Positions 26,292 to 36,125 are shown, counted from the first letter of the stretch. The stretch: 60,049 nt of DNA from Paracoccus aerius (GCF_014656455.1 NZ_BNCL01000019.1:1-60049), one strand, 5' to 3'. Notes: generated by a model not told the origin, from the letters alone. A program made the numbers and translations.

Positions 26292-26921
26292 CTACTCCCG
26301 CGCCGAGGCGAGCGCGTTGACCGCAGCCACCGTCATGGCCGAGCCGCCCGGACGCCCCTCGACGACGCACCACGGCACGGGGTTGTCCTGGATCAGCGCG
26401 GCCTTGGACTCCGCCGCGCCAACGAAACCCATAGGGCAGCCGATGATGGCGGCCGGACGGGGAAAGTCCGGCTCGGCCAGCCGGTTGAGAAGGTGGAACA
26501 AGGCGGTCGGCGCATTGCCGATGGCCACGACCGCGCCCTGCAGATGCGGTCGCCACAGCTCGATGGCCGCCGCCGAGCGTGTATTGCCCAACTCAAGCGC
26601 AAGGGCAGGCACGCGCGGATCCTGCAGGGTGCAGATGACCTGATTGTCCGCAGGCAGACGCGCCCGGGTCACCCCTTCTGACACCATGCGCACATCGCAG
26701 AGAATGGGCGCGCCCTCCTGCAACGCCTGACGCGCCGCCCGGGCGAAACCGGGGGAAAAGCGGATCAGGGACGCCAGCTCCACCATGCCCGCAGCATGGA
26801 TCATGCGGACTGCGACAACCTCCTCCTCCGGCGAAAAGCGGGCCAGGTCCGCCTCGGCGCGGATGGTGGCGAAAGATGCGCGGTAGATGGCCGCGCCATC
26901 AGTTTCATAGCTATGAGCCAA
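26292..26921 (-). CDS. cobH: Precorrin-8X methylmutase
   Basis: 209 residues, normal length. Motifs are YETDGAAIYRASFATIRAEA, RMIHAAGMVELA (catalytic His), CDVRMVSEGVTRARLPA, IGNAPTALFHLL and GCPMGFVGAAESKAAL. It moves the C11 methyl to C12, giving hydrogenobyrinic acid. Overlaps cobG by 11 bp. Confidence 0.94.
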   Translation of the reverse strand: MAHSYETDGAAIYRASFATIRAEADLARFSPEEEVVAVRMIHAAGMVELASLIRFSPGFARAARQALQEGAPILCDVRMVSEGVTRARLPADNQVICTLQDPRVPALALELGNTRSAAAIELWRPHLQGAVVAIGNAPTALFHLLNRLAEPDFPRPAAIIGCPMGFVGAAESKAALIQDNPVPWCVVEGRPGGSAMTVAAVNALASARE

Positions 26922-28014
26922 GATGGCCTCTCATCATATCTGGAATGTCTATTCCGGTCAGTCCGCACAGAGCGGGCTTCCCCCCTGCGGGACCATTGAG
27001 GACCAGGTCGAAGCGCCCCTCGCGCCCTGTCAGGGTGACATGCGCCGGCGCGGGATGGGCGCAGCCCTTTCCACAGCCCGACACATGCAGATGCCGCCCT
27101 TCTGGCACAATGGCGGCGAGGTCTCGCGCCAGGGCGCGGGTCTCGACGCTGCTCGAGGCGCAGCCCGGCGCGCCGATACAGGCACTGACGCGCAGCAGCG
27201 GATGGCTGGGATCGGTCAGCCACAGCTCGCTGCGCGCATGACCTTCGGGCAGAACCGCCCGCCAAGGCGTCAGTCGCAGGGCGCTGCCCGTGAGTTCGGC
27301 CAGGATCTGCGAGGTCACTGCCCCGAAGGGCGCGAACAGAAGCGGAGCAGCACGCAGGATCTCGTCCAAGGGTGCCTGCGGGTCGGGTGCCGCATCCGCG
27401 TGGAGGGCGGGAACAATGCCTGCGGCCACTGCCTTCGCCATCCGGGCCTGCCCGCAGGAGGCAAACCAGTTCAGCAATTCGAGGATGCGTGCCATGGCCG
27501 CCTGCGGCTCGACGCGTTCGCCCCGGGCCATTCCATCGGCACGCAGCAGCAGATCTTTCCCGGCGCGTTCGATCCGGATATCCGCCAAGGCATCCTGCAG
27601 TGCCGGGCATTCCCCCGTGTCGATAGCAAAGCCAAACTTGGGCGGCAGATCGGGGGCGTTCAGCAACGCCTCCTCAAGTCTGCGGACAAGCTCCAGGGTT
27701 CCATCTCCCTCACGCCAGAAAGGCGTCGTCATGATGTTGCGCCTCGCTTCAACCCGAGGATCGGGATCCAGCAGGTCAAGCGCCTGCAGCCGGCGATGCA
27801 CCTCGGGCAGGCTGCCTTCGCGGACGCCTCTCAACTGCAACGTCGCTCTCGATCCGAGATCAAGTTGCCCATTGCCGAAAGACTCGGAAATCCTGACCAG
27901 TCCGGTCCCTTGGTCCGGATCGAGGCGCGAACAATGCGGACGGACCCGCAGCAGCAGGCCATCGCCTGCCGGCATCGGGCGAAGCGCGCCGGGGCACCAG
28001 CCTTTGCGGGTCAT
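26911..28014 (-). CDS. cobG: Precorrin-3B synthase (oxygen-dependent)
   Basis: 367 residues of the nitrite/sulfite reductase-like family. The N-terminal half begins WCPGALRPMPAGDGLLLRVRP. The Fe-S/siroheme-type cysteines are in SACIGAPGCASSS and VSGCGKGCAHPAPAHV near the C-terminus. CobG uses O2 to hydroxylate C20 and form the gamma-lactone, so this gene commits the host to the aerobic pathway. Overlaps cobN by 4 bp and cobH by 11 bp. Confidence 0.9.
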   Translation of the reverse strand: MTRKGWCPGALRPMPAGDGLLLRVRPHCSRLDPDQGTGLVRISESFGNGQLDLGSRATLQLRGVREGSLPEVHRRLQALDLLDPDPRVEARRNIMTTPFWREGDGTLELVRRLEEALLNAPDLPPKFGFAIDTGECPALQDALADIRIERAGKDLLLRADGMARGERVEPQAAMARILELLNWFASCGQARMAKAVAAGIVPALHADAAPDPQAPLDEILRAAPLLFAPFGAVTSQILAELTGSALRLTPWRAVLPEGHARSELWLTDPSHPLLRVSACIGAPGCASSSVETRALARDLAAIVPEGRHLHVSGCGKGCAHPAPAHVTLTGREGRFDLVLNGPAGGKPALCGLTGIDIPDMMRGHLGS

Positions 28015-31000
28015 GTGGGAAGCCTCGCGACAGAGTTGCGGCGCAGGTCGTGCCCGATCCCGAGTTCCGCAAAGATTGCCTGCATCGCCGCCAAGGCACC
28101 CGGATTTTCCTCCGCGAGGAAATTCCGCACCTCGGCCGAGCCGAGGGTTGCTTCATGGTAAAGCGCGAAAAGATGCTCGGGCACGGCATGCGCCATCCGG
28201 GCAAAGGCCGCCATGTGCTCCAGCGTGGCCGCGATCTCGGCCGCGCCTCGGAAGCCGTGGCGCATCACTCCCGCCAGCCACCGGGGATTGGTGGCACGGG
28301 CCCGGACAACGCGGGCGATTTCCTCGGGAAGAAGCCGCGCGCGGGGCGTGTCGGGGCGCGTTGCGTCCAGATGGTAAAGCGCGGTCGGCCCCAGTCCCAG
28401 GGTAGCGCGGGCTGCGGCGAAGCCGGCCTCATGCGCCGCATAGTCCATCGCCAGAAGAAGATCGCTTTCCGGAAGGTCCTGCGACAGCACGAAGCCATCA
28501 GCCGCCCTGAGCCGCGCCTCGAGCACCGCGCGGTCGGGCGTGCCGTCGGAACCAAAGGCTGAAGCCTCCAGCCATGCCCTGCCTGCGGCCTCGGCGGTCA
28601 TGTCGTCGGTGATGCCGGTGCCGAAGCGGCCCGGTGCAGGAGCGAAGACATGCGAGCCGGGAACCGCAGCGACATAGGGGTTCATGTCTTCGGCCTCGTC
28701 CCGTGCGGCAAGTGCCGCACAGCCTTGCTGGAACAGCACGACGAGGTCCGGGAACGTGTCGCGGAAAAGGCCCGATACCCGAAGCGTCACCTCGATCCGC
28801 GGCCGGTCCATCAGCGCCAGCGGCGTGACCTCAAAGCCTGTGACGCGCTCGGAGGCCGCATCCCAGATCGGCTCGAGCCCGGCAAGGTGCAGCGCCATGG
28901 CGAAATCCTCGCCTGCCGTCCGCATCGTGGCCGAGCCCCACAGGTTCACGACCAGTCCCTGCGGATAGTCGCCGTGATCCTGCAGATGGCGGCGCACGAG
29001 CTCCTCGGCCAGCCGGACACCCTGGGCCCATGCTGCGCGCGAGGGCACCGCGCGCGGATCGACCCCATAGAGATTGCGCCCCGTCGGAAGCACGTCGAGC
29101 CGTCCCCGATAGGGCGAGCCCGACGGGCCTGCCGTGATCCGGCGCCCTTCAAGGGCGGCAAGGATCGCGGCGCGTTCCGATGCAAGGGATACCGGATCGC
29201 CCTGCGCCCTGCCCGTCTCATCCGGGGTGCCCTCCCCCCAGACATGCAGGCCGTCACCGAACTGGCTTTCCTTGAGGTCGCAGACGAAGCGGTCGATGGC
29301 GGTGATCGCTTCGGCGGCTGATGCGTCAGGCTTGATCCCGAGTTCAGCCTCAAGATCCTGTTCGTGCGCCTCGGCCCGGATCAGCGTGACAAGCCTCAGA
29401 CGGCGGGCCGGGTCCAACCCATCGGCGGCCGAATATTCGTCCAGCAGGCTTTCCAGCCTCAGCAGCCTTTCGGGCATTCCCGACCTTACGAGCGGCGGCG
29501 GAAGATGGCCCAGCGTCAGCGCGCCCAGCCTTCGCCGAGCCTGCGCGGCCTCTCCGGGATCATTGACGATGAAGGGATAAAGCACGGGAAGGCCGCCGAT
29601 CAGCGCCTCGGGCCAGCAGTCCCGCGACAGGGCCGCAGCCTTGCCCGGCAGCCATTCCAGCGTGCCATGCGCGCCAACATGGATGATCGCATCGATTTTG
29701 GCACCATGTCTGAGCCAAAGATAGAAGGACGCGTAATCGTGGCCCGGCACATGCGACAGGTCGTGGTAATCGGCCTCTCGTGTGGCGGCCTTGCCCCGCT
29801 CCGGCTGCAGGGCCAGAAGCAGGTTTCCGGCCCAGAACGCCTGAAACTCAGGGGGGGCAGTCAGCTTGCCATGAGCCTCTTCAAGGTTCCCGCGTAGGCG
29901 TTCGGATAGGGAGGACAGCGCCTCTTCATAGTCCGTCAAAGACCAGCGAAGCCGCGTGGCCTTGAGGTCACGAAGGATGGCTTCGGGCGTCATCTCCTGG
30001 CCAAGCTGCCGGGCAATGGCCGCCGCCGAGGCCAGGGCGTCAAGCCCGACCGCATGGGCCATCCGCCACTCCTTGCCGGGATAGGTGGACAGGATCAGCG
30101 CCACGCGGCGTTCGGACGATGCCAGTTCCTGCAAACGCCGCCAGTTCATCACCCGGGCAACGACGGCATCGATCCGTTCCGCATCCGGGCTATGACGCTG
30201 AAGCCGAAACTGCAGCGCGGGGTCGGTGTCCGTCACGTCCTTGAAGGAGATGACCCCGGCCTGAATGCGCCCGTCCAGTTCAGGCAGCGCGACATGCATC
30301 GCAAGATCGGCGGCGGAAAGGCCGCGTTCTGATCCCTCCCATGCGGCATGGTCGGACGTCGCGTGAATGACCTGGAACACCGGCACGCCGGGGACGTCGA
30401 GGGGCGACGCATCCCTTGCCCGCCCCGAAAAGGCGGTGGCGTTGACGATGGCTGCGGGTGCGAGCTGGGGCAGCATGGCCCGGAGCCAATCGGCCGCCGC
30501 TATATCCTTGAGGCTGGGAAGAAACAGTCCCACAGCCTGCATGTTTCGAGCCTCAAAGGCGCGGATCAATGCGTCCACCGAGGCAGTGTCGGAGGCAGCG
30601 ACCCAAGCGCGATAGAATGGAATGAGAACCAGCGGGCGATCATTCCGCTGAAGTTCGGCTGATGGACCTTGATCAGGGTGCCAGAAGCCATGGTTCGGCA
30701 GCATCGGGGCGCCATGCGGCGGCGCCGGCTCCAGACGAGTAACCGAGGTGAGCAGGGCCAGTGCATGATAAGCGGCAAGTTCGCCCCCGGCCTCGCACAG
30801 ATCCGTCAGGTGCCGAAGGGTGGGAACCGGTAGAGTCGAAGCCTGGTCGAGCACAGGATCCGGCTGGCCGTCCGCCGGAAGGAAGGCCAGGGCAATCCCC
30901 TTCTCACGCGCCAGGCGCGAAAGCTCGTCAACGCCATAGGGCCAATAGCTTCTGCCGCCGATCAGGCGCACCAGAATGCCCTTGGCCGCCGACAGGGTGC

Positions 31001-31220
31001 GCTCGGCATAGGTATCAACGGACAGCGGATGGCGAAGGCGCGAGAGATTGGCCAGACGCACGGTGGGCAGCCGCTCCCTGCCCCGCCGCCAGCCTGCCGC
31101 GAAAGCCCCAAGGTCGCTGTCCGAGAAGGACAGGACCACCAGATCCGCAGGCGACTGCCCCAAATCCTCCGGCTGGGCGTTTTCATCCAACCCGTGGCTT
31201 TCGCGGAAGAGGACGTGCAT
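28011..31220 (-). CDS. cobN: Cobaltochelatase large subunit
   Basis: 1069 residues of the CobN/BchH chelatase family. Recognisable are LIPFYRAWVAASDTASVDAL, LILSTYPGKEWRMAHAVGLD, DYHDLSHVPGHDYASFYLWL, IDAIIHVGAHGTLEWLPGKA and RGRLDVLPTGRNLYGVDPRAVPS. It inserts cobalt into hydrogenobyrinic acid a,c-diamide with CobS and CobT, which are not in this window. It is somewhat shorter than the about 1250 residues of classical CobN. ATG 31220 overlaps the cobW stop (TGATG). Confidence 0.92.
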   Translation of the reverse strand: MHVLFRESHGLDENAQPEDLGQSPADLVVLSFSDSDLGAFAAGWRRGRERLPTVRLANLSRLRHPLSVDTYAERTLSAAKGILVRLIGGRSYWPYGVDELSRLAREKGIALAFLPADGQPDPVLDQASTLPVPTLRHLTDLCEAGGELAAYHALALLTSVTRLEPAPPHGAPMLPNHGFWHPDQGPSAELQRNDRPLVLIPFYRAWVAASDTASVDALIRAFEARNMQAVGLFLPSLKDIAAADWLRAMLPQLAPAAIVNATAFSGRARDASPLDVPGVPVFQVIHATSDHAAWEGSERGLSAADLAMHVALPELDGRIQAGVISFKDVTDTDPALQFRLQRHSPDAERIDAVVARVMNWRRLQELASSERRVALILSTYPGKEWRMAHAVGLDALASAAAIARQLGQEMTPEAILRDLKATRLRWSLTDYEEALSSLSERLRGNLEEAHGKLTAPPEFQAFWAGNLLLALQPERGKAATREADYHDLSHVPGHDYASFYLWLRHGAKIDAIIHVGAHGTLEWLPGKAAALSRDCWPEALIGGLPVLYPFIVNDPGEAAQARRRLGALTLGHLPPPLVRSGMPERLLRLESLLDEYSAADGLDPARRLRLVTLIRAEAHEQDLEAELGIKPDASAAEAITAIDRFVCDLKESQFGDGLHVWGEGTPDETGRAQGDPVSLASERAAILAALEGRRITAGPSGSPYRGRLDVLPTGRNLYGVDPRAVPSRAAWAQGVRLAEELVRRHLQDHGDYPQGLVVNLWGSATMRTAGEDFAMALHLAGLEPIWDAASERVTGFEVTPLALMDRPRIEVTLRVSGLFRDTFPDLVVLFQQGCAALAARDEAEDMNPYVAAVPGSHVFAPAPGRFGTGITDDMTAEAAGRAWLEASAFGSDGTPDRAVLEARLRAADGFVLSQDLPESDLLLAMDYAAHEAGFAAARATLGLGPTALYHLDATRPDTPRARLLPEEIARVVRARATNPRWLAGVMRHGFRGAAEIAATLEHMAAFARMAHAVPEHLFALYHEATLGSAEVRNFLAEENPGALAAMQAIFAELGIGHDLRRNSVARLPT

Positions 31221-32236
31221 CAGGCCAGCGCAGCCCGGATGGCAACGGGGTCGATGTCTCCTTTTTCCGCGATCACGACAAGGCGGCCGTGTCGGGGCTG
31301 ATCCCCCCACGGACGGTCGAACTGGTGGCGCACCCGCGCTCCCACGGCCTGAACCAGAAGCCGCAGCGGCTTACCCTCGACTGCGACATGGCCCTTGACC
31401 CGAAGGACCTTCTGCACTTCGGCCAGTGCCGCGATCTTGCTGGCCAATGCCTTGGGATCCGCCTGTTCGGGCAGGTCGATCACCACCGTGTCAAAGTCGT
31501 CGTGGTCATGCTCCTCCTCGCCCTCGTGGTGCGAAGGACGTGCGGCCAGATCGTTCTCGGCCGCCGCGTTGATCCCCAGAACCACACGAGGATCAATCAC
31601 GCCCTCGGTCAGGGCCACCATGGGCAGCGGACGCGGCGCCTCGGCCGTGATGATCTCGCGGGCAGCAGCAAGTCCCCCACTGCCAGCCAGGTCAGCCTTG
31701 GAGAGCAGCACGATATCCGCGCAGGCGATCTGGTCCTCGAAGACCTCGGACAAGGGCGTTTCGTGATCAAGCTCGCTTGCATCGCCGGGATGCGCCGGAT
31801 CGGGGGCAAAGCGGCCTGCCGCCACAGCCTCGGCATCGGCCACGGCAACCACGCCGTCGATGGTGATGCGCGAGCGCAGGTCGGGCCAGTCGAAGGCCTT
31901 GAGCAGAGGCTTGGGCAGCGCAAGCCCCGAGGTCTCGATCACGATATGGTCGGGTTTCGGATCCAGCGCCAGAAGCCGCTCAATGGACGGGATGAACTCG
32001 TCGGCGACGGTACAGCAGATGCAGCCGTTGGTCAGTTCGACAATGTTGGCCTCGGGGCAGTTGGCATCGGCGCAGGCGCGGATCAGGTCGCCATCCACAC
32101 CGACATCTCCGAACTCGTTGACCAGCACCGCCAGCCTGCGCCCTTCCGGGTTCTGCAGCAGATGGCGGATCAGCGTCGTCTTGCCAGCACCCAGAAATCC
32201 GGTGACGATAGTGACGGGTGTTTTTTCAAGTGACAT
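31220..32236 (-). CDS. cobW: CobW-family GTP-binding metallochaperone
   Basis: 338 residues. P-loop GFLGAGKTTL (residues 13-22), the metal-site motif GCICC (Cys72, 74, 75), SKADL as the G4 motif, and a His/acid-rich segment HHEGEEEHDHDD before the C-terminal CobW_C domain. COG0523 GTPases of this kind load metal; in cob operons the likely cargo is cobalt for CobN, encoded immediately downstream. The chosen ATG (32236) starts the similarity and lies 2 bp after the DUF1636 stop. Confidence 0.92.
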   Translation of the reverse strand: MSLEKTPVTIVTGFLGAGKTTLIRHLLQNPEGRRLAVLVNEFGDVGVDGDLIRACADANCPEANIVELTNGCICCTVADEFIPSIERLLALDPKPDHIVIETSGLALPKPLLKAFDWPDLRSRITIDGVVAVADAEAVAAGRFAPDPAHPGDASELDHETPLSEVFEDQIACADIVLLSKADLAGSGGLAAAREIITAEAPRPLPMVALTEGVIDPRVVLGINAAAENDLAARPSHHEGEEEHDHDDFDTVVIDLPEQADPKALASKIAALAEVQKVLRVKGHVAVEGKPLRLLVQAVGARVRHQFDRPWGDQPRHGRLVVIAEKGDIDPVAIRAALA

Positions 32237-32237
32237 T

Positions 32238-32588
32238 TCAGACCTCGATCGGGGGAATGCGGGCAATGGTGTTCTTGCGGATGACTTCAGGACGGGAGCG
32301 CCAGGGCACGATGCCATCTGGCGTTGCCGCATAGGCACGGGCCATCTCGGCCACGTCGTCCGGATGCAGATCGGGATCGAGGCCCCCCTGCACATAGGTC
32401 CAGCGGCCAGGTCCACGGAACACGACGACGCAGGAGCGCTCGCAGGCCGAAAAGCATTCCTGGCGGTCATGAGGCACACCACGCACGGCCAAGGCATCAG
32501 ACAGCCGCGCCCCGTCTCGCGGTGCCTGCGGATCGGTGCCGGCGCGCCTGCAGGTGACGCAGACCGTCAGCGCATTCTTCTTGGCCAT
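32238..32588 (-). CDS. DUF1636 small metal-binding-like protein
   Basis: 116 residues. Four cysteines stand out: VCVTCRR near the N-terminus and CFSACERSC in the middle, a spacing like thioredoxin-fold 2Fe-2S ferredoxins. DUF1636 genes are common next to cobW/cobN in alphaproteobacteria, but the function is unknown; a redox or metal role in cobalt insertion is an inference. GGGAGGG precedes ATG 32588. It is the first gene after riboswitch 2. Confidence 0.82.
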   Translation of the reverse strand: MAKKNALTVCVTCRRAGTDPQAPRDGARLSDALAVRGVPHDRQECFSACERSCVVVFRGPGRWTYVQGGLDPDLHPDDVAEMARAYAATPDGIVPWRSRPEVIRKNTIARIPPIEV

Positions 32589-32726
32589 CTGCCCTCCCGG
32601 CAAGCCAATGGAGCGGGGGCTAGGATTTGCGCGCAGGGCATGCGTCGGCCCGGTGGCCGCCGTCATGGCTTGCACACGGTTCACCCCGACCGCAACACAA
32701 CGCAGATGCGAGATCTCGCACCGCAC

Positions 32727-32890
32727 GCTGGCAGGTCTCCCGGCTTGCGGATGACGGGGATTTTTCCCCGACGGTCACCCGACCTTCCCAGGCTGTTTGG
32801 CCCAGTGGCATCCGGGTGACCTCTCCGGTCACGGTCGCGGGGGCGGCTGCGCTTTGCTGGAAACCAGCTATCGCATTCCCTCTTAGCTCG
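32727..32890 (-). promoter_or_regulatory. Cobalamin riboswitch 2
   Basis: On the minus strand: a GGGAATGCGATAGCTGG entry, the core GCCGCCCCCGCGACCGTGA, GCCACTGGGCC, GGGAAGGTCGGGTG, and the B12-box GCAAGCCGGGAGACCTGCC. It lies about 140 bases ahead of the DUF1636-cobW-cobN-...-cobA operon and should control it. cobO starts 70 bp away in the other direction from its own promoter. Confidence 0.92.
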
Positions 32891-32960
32891 CTCTATGCGA
32901 GAACCAACGATGCGCGAGGGAAGCCACGATACAGCCTCGCTTGTCAAGAGAAAGGGAGCC

Positions 32961-33584
32961 ATGGCGGAAGGAACAGTCCCCGACGAGGCCGCGCGCCATA
33001 CCGAGAAGAAGGCACGGATCAAGGCGGCCCGCGACCGGATGATGGCAGAAAAGACCGGCGAGAAGGGTCTGATCCTGGTGCTGACAGGCCCGGGAAAAGG
33101 CAAATCGTCCTCGGCCTTCGGCATGGTGATGCGGGCGATCTCGCATGGGATGCCGGTGGCGGTCGTCCAGTTCATCAAGGGGGCGATGGCGACGGGTGAG
33201 CGGGACTTCCTGCTGACCCATTTTCCCGACCTCTGCGAGTTCCACACCATGGGCGAAGGCTTCACATGGGAAACCCAGGATCTGGAGCGTGATCGTGCCG
33301 CCGCTGCTCGTGCCTGGGTCAAGGCGAAGGACCTGATCCGCGACAAGCGCAACCGGTTGGTTCTGCTGGACGAGATCAATATCGCGCTGCGCTATGACTA
33401 TCTCAATATCGCCGAGGTTGTGGATTTCCTCCGGTCGGAGAAGCCCGAGATGACCCATGTTCTGCTCACGGGCCGCAACGCCAAGCCTGACCTGATCGAG
33501 ATCGCCGATCTGGTGACGGAAATGACAGTTGTGAAGCATCCCTTCCGACAGGGAATCAAGGCTCAGGCGGGGATCGAGTTCTGA
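32961..33584 (+). CDS. cobO: Cob(I)yrinic acid a,c-diamide adenosyltransferase
   Basis: 207 residues. Walker A is [14 protein letters not shown] (about 42-55). [13 protein letters not shown] and [16 protein letters not shown] (Walker B) are CobO/BtuR motifs. It adds the 5'-deoxyadenosyl group to the corrin cobalt using ATP. ATG 32961 follows GGGAG; an earlier in-frame ATG at 32895 overlaps the promoter region and is rejected. Confidence 0.94.
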   Translation: MAEGTVPDEAARHTEKKARIKAARDRMMAEKTGEKGLILVLTGPGKGKSSSAFGMVMRAISHGMPVAVVQFIKGAMATGERDFLLTHFPDLCEFHTMGEGFTWETQDLERDRAAAARAWVKAKDLIRDKRNRLVLLDEINIALRYDYLNIAEVVDFLRSEKPEMTHVLLTGRNAKPDLIEIADLVTEMTVVKHPFRQGIKAQAGIEF

Positions 33585-33595
33585 CACATGCGCTG

Positions 33596-35029
33596 ATGCT
33601 CCAGGGAACCGGATCGAACGTCGGAAAATCCCTGCTTGTTGCCGGCCTCTGCCGAGCGGCTGTCCGGCGCGGTCTGTCCGTGCGCCCCTTCAAGCCGCAA
33701 AACATGTCGAACAACGCTGCCGTTACGGTAGACGGCGGCGAGATCGGCCGCGCACAGGCGCTGCAGGCTCTCGCCTGCGGGGTCGAGCCGCATACCGACA
33801 TGAACCCGGTCCTGCTGAAGCCCGAAACCGACATCGGCGCGCAGGTTATCGTGCAGGGAAAGCGGCGCGCGACCCTGAAGGCCCGCGACTATGCCCGGCT
33901 TAAGCCCGAGCTGATGGCGCCGGTGCTAGAAAGCTTCGAGCGGCTGAAGGCCGAGGCTGATCTGGTTATCGTCGAAGGCGCGGGCAGCCCGGCCGAGATC
34001 AACCTGCGCCAGGGAGACATCGCCAACATGGGATTTGCCGCGGCCGCAGACATTCCCGTGGTGCTCATCGGCGACATCGATCGCGGGGGTGTCATTGCAC
34101 AACTGGTTGGATCCAGGATCGTCCTCGACCCCGAGGATGCCGCACGCATCAAGGGTTTCATCGTCAATCGATTTCGCGGCGATCCCTCGCTCTTTGACGA
34201 CGGCTATCGGATGATCGCCGAGCAGACCGGCTGGCCAGGCTTTGGCGTGCTTCCATGGTTCGCCAGAGCCACGCTGCTTCCTGCTGAGGACGCACTCGAC
34301 CTGCAGCCCTTTGGGGACGGTGCGATCAAGATTGCCTGCCTCGCCCTGTCCCGCATCGCGAATTTCGACGATCTCGATCCCTTGAAAACGCATCCCGGCG
34401 TCAGGCTCGAAATGGTTCGGCCGGGACAAGCCATTCCGGGCGATGCAGCTGTGGTCATTATTCCGGGCACGAAGTCCACACGGACCGACCTTGCCTTTCT
34501 GCGGGCGCAAGAGTGGGACATCGACCTCAAGGCCCATCACCGCCGCGGCGGCCGAATCCTGGGGATCTGTGGCGGGTTCCAGATGTTGGGCAACAGCATT
34601 GCGGATCCACATGGCATCGAAGGAGAGGCCGGTGAAACCGAGGGTCTTGGCTACCTGGATGTCCAGACGGTGCTGGCAGCCGACAAGCGCCTGACCCGCG
34701 TTACCGCCGTCCATGCTCTTTCCGGCCTGCAGGTCGCGGGTTACGAGATCCATCTGGGCAGAACCGAAGGGATCGGTTGCGTGCGCCCCTTTGCCCATAT
34801 CCATGATTGCCCGGACGGTGCGCGTTCGCGGGATGGACGGGTGGAGGGAACCTATCTGCACGGGCTGTTCACATCGGACCCGTTCCGCAATGCCTGGCTT
34901 CAAGGCCTGGGCGCAAGAACAAGCGCCTTTTCCTATGCCGCAGAGATCGACACGGTGCTTGACGAGCTTGCCCTCCATGTCGAGGCCCATCTTGATGTGG
35001 CGGAGTTGTTGAGGCTGGCTCAGGTGTAA
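33596..35029 (+). CDS. cobQ: Cobyric acid synthase
   Basis: 477 residues. N-terminal [19 protein letters not shown] is the P-loop, followed by [12 protein letters not shown] and GQALQA-like [22 protein letters not shown]. The amidotransferase half has [11 protein letters not shown] (nucleophile Cys) and EGTYLHGLF. It amidates four side chains of adenosylcobyrinic diamide. Family members usually begin five or six residues earlier, but no standard start codon is available upstream in frame before the cobO stop region, so ATG 33596 is kept. Eleven bp after cobO. Confidence 0.93.
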   Translation: MLQGTGSNVGKSLLVAGLCRAAVRRGLSVRPFKPQNMSNNAAVTVDGGEIGRAQALQALACGVEPHTDMNPVLLKPETDIGAQVIVQGKRRATLKARDYARLKPELMAPVLESFERLKAEADLVIVEGAGSPAEINLRQGDIANMGFAAAADIPVVLIGDIDRGGVIAQLVGSRIVLDPEDAARIKGFIVNRFRGDPSLFDDGYRMIAEQTGWPGFGVLPWFARATLLPAEDALDLQPFGDGAIKIACLALSRIANFDDLDPLKTHPGVRLEMVRPGQAIPGDAAVVIIPGTKSTRTDLAFLRAQEWDIDLKAHHRRGGRILGICGGFQMLGNSIADPHGIEGEAGETEGLGYLDVQTVLAADKRLTRVTAVHALSGLQVAGYEIHLGRTEGIGCVRPFAHIHDCPDGARSRDGRVEGTYLHGLFTSDPFRNAWLQGLGARTSAFSYAAEIDTVLDELALHVEAHLDVAELLRLAQV

Positions 35030-35184
35030 GGCTTAGAGCTGGCCTTCGCTCATCCTTAAACGAACCTGTATCCGAAAGAGGTGTGCAGCGTCGGCCACGA
35101 GGCGCAGATCCTGCTTGACGCATGACAACCAAGGCGCCCACAAGGGGCCATGGCGTTCAGTCGGCACAACCCGACTGGACTTAA

Positions 35185-35337
35185 TCGGGAATGGGGAACG
35201 GGCATTCCGCAAGGATGCTCCAAGCCTCAACCGCCCCCGCGACTGTGTGCGGAGAGCGGCCTTCCAAGAAGCCACTGGTCCGATGGACTGGGAAGGGGGA
35301 AGGCAGCTGTGACCCGCAAGTCAGGAGACCGGCCATG
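35185..35337 (+). promoter_or_regulatory. Cobalamin riboswitch 3
   Basis: Plus strand: GGGAACGGGCATTCCGCAAGG, AACCGCCCCCGCGACTGTG, GCCACTGGT, TGGGAAGGGGG and the B12-box GCAAGTCAGGAGACCGGCC. It ends 45 bases before the CbiM-like permease, whose own ribosome-binding site (AAGGAGAGA) follows, so it likely turns off cobalt import when B12 is sufficient. Confidence 0.93.
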
Positions 35338-35381
35338 CATGTAATGTCAAACGCTGTCGGTGGGACGGCAAGGAGAGACGG

Positions 35382-36059
35382 ATGCATATCGAACCAGGCC
35401 TCGTTGATGGGGCCAAGATTTTTCTGAGCTATGTCACTGCAGCGGGAGCTGGCACCTATGCGCTCCACCGTGCCTGGATCACGCTGCGCGAGCAGGGTGT
35501 GGCTTCCTTTACCGGGCGTGCCATTGCGAGCACGGCCTTGGTATTTTCCTTTTTCGAGATACTGCCACACTTTCCGGTCGGTGTGTCCGAGGTTCATCTC
35601 ATTCTCGGGTCGACACTGTTCCTGATCTTCGGCGTGGCGCCTGCGGCGTTCGGCCTGGCTCTGGGGCTGCTTTTGCAGGGGCTGCTGGTCGCCCCCTTCG
35701 ACCTGCCACAATATGGCATGAACCTGACCACCCTGCTGGTGCCGCTTTTTGCACTTGAGGCTCTCGCCCGCCGCATCATTCCATCCGGTATGGCTTATGT
35801 GGATCTGAGCTATGGCCAGGTCCTGTCGCTGTCGCTGGCCTTTCAGGGCGGTATTGTTTCCTGGGTGGCATTCTGGGCCCTTTACGGTCAAGGCCTGACT
35901 GCAGCCAACCTGGCAGCCATCAGCACCTTTGGTGGCGCCTACCTTCTTGTGGTCCTGATCGAGCCGGTGGTCGATCTTCTGGTCCTCGGCAGCGCCAAAG
36001 CAATCCGCGGCCTCAAGGGGTCAAAATGGGTCACCCCACGCCTGCACTCGGCTGCCTGA
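35382..36059 (+). CDS. CbiM-like cobalt ECF transporter permease
   Basis: 225 residues with about six membrane segments. It begins MHIEPGLVDGAKI: in CbiM/NikM proteins the second-residue His binds the metal, so the ATG at 35382 is certain. EILPHFPVGVSEVHLILGSTLFLIFG holds further conserved His residues. No CbiN, CbiQ or CbiO gene follows, so it either pairs with components elsewhere or works alone. Regulation by riboswitch 3 supports cobalt import for B12 synthesis. Confidence 0.85.
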   Translation: MHIEPGLVDGAKIFLSYVTAAGAGTYALHRAWITLREQGVASFTGRAIASTALVFSFFEILPHFPVGVSEVHLILGSTLFLIFGVAPAAFGLALGLLLQGLLVAPFDLPQYGMNLTTLLVPLFALEALARRIIPSGMAYVDLSYGQVLSLSLAFQGGIVSWVAFWALYGQGLTAANLAAISTFGGAYLLVVLIEPVVDLLVLGSAKAIRGLKGSKWVTPRLHSAA

Positions 36060-36125
36060 TCTCTGTCCGGGCTCGAGTGTTTCCTATCCAGAAACACAGC
36101 CGCTCAGGCAAGATCTCGTTCCTGA

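Noticed and set aside
30761..32233. A 490-codon open frame on the plus strand opposite cobN and cobW
   Set aside because: It is antisense to well-supported genes, has low-complexity Arg/Gly/His-rich composition and no family pattern; GC-rich DNA often leaves such shadow frames.
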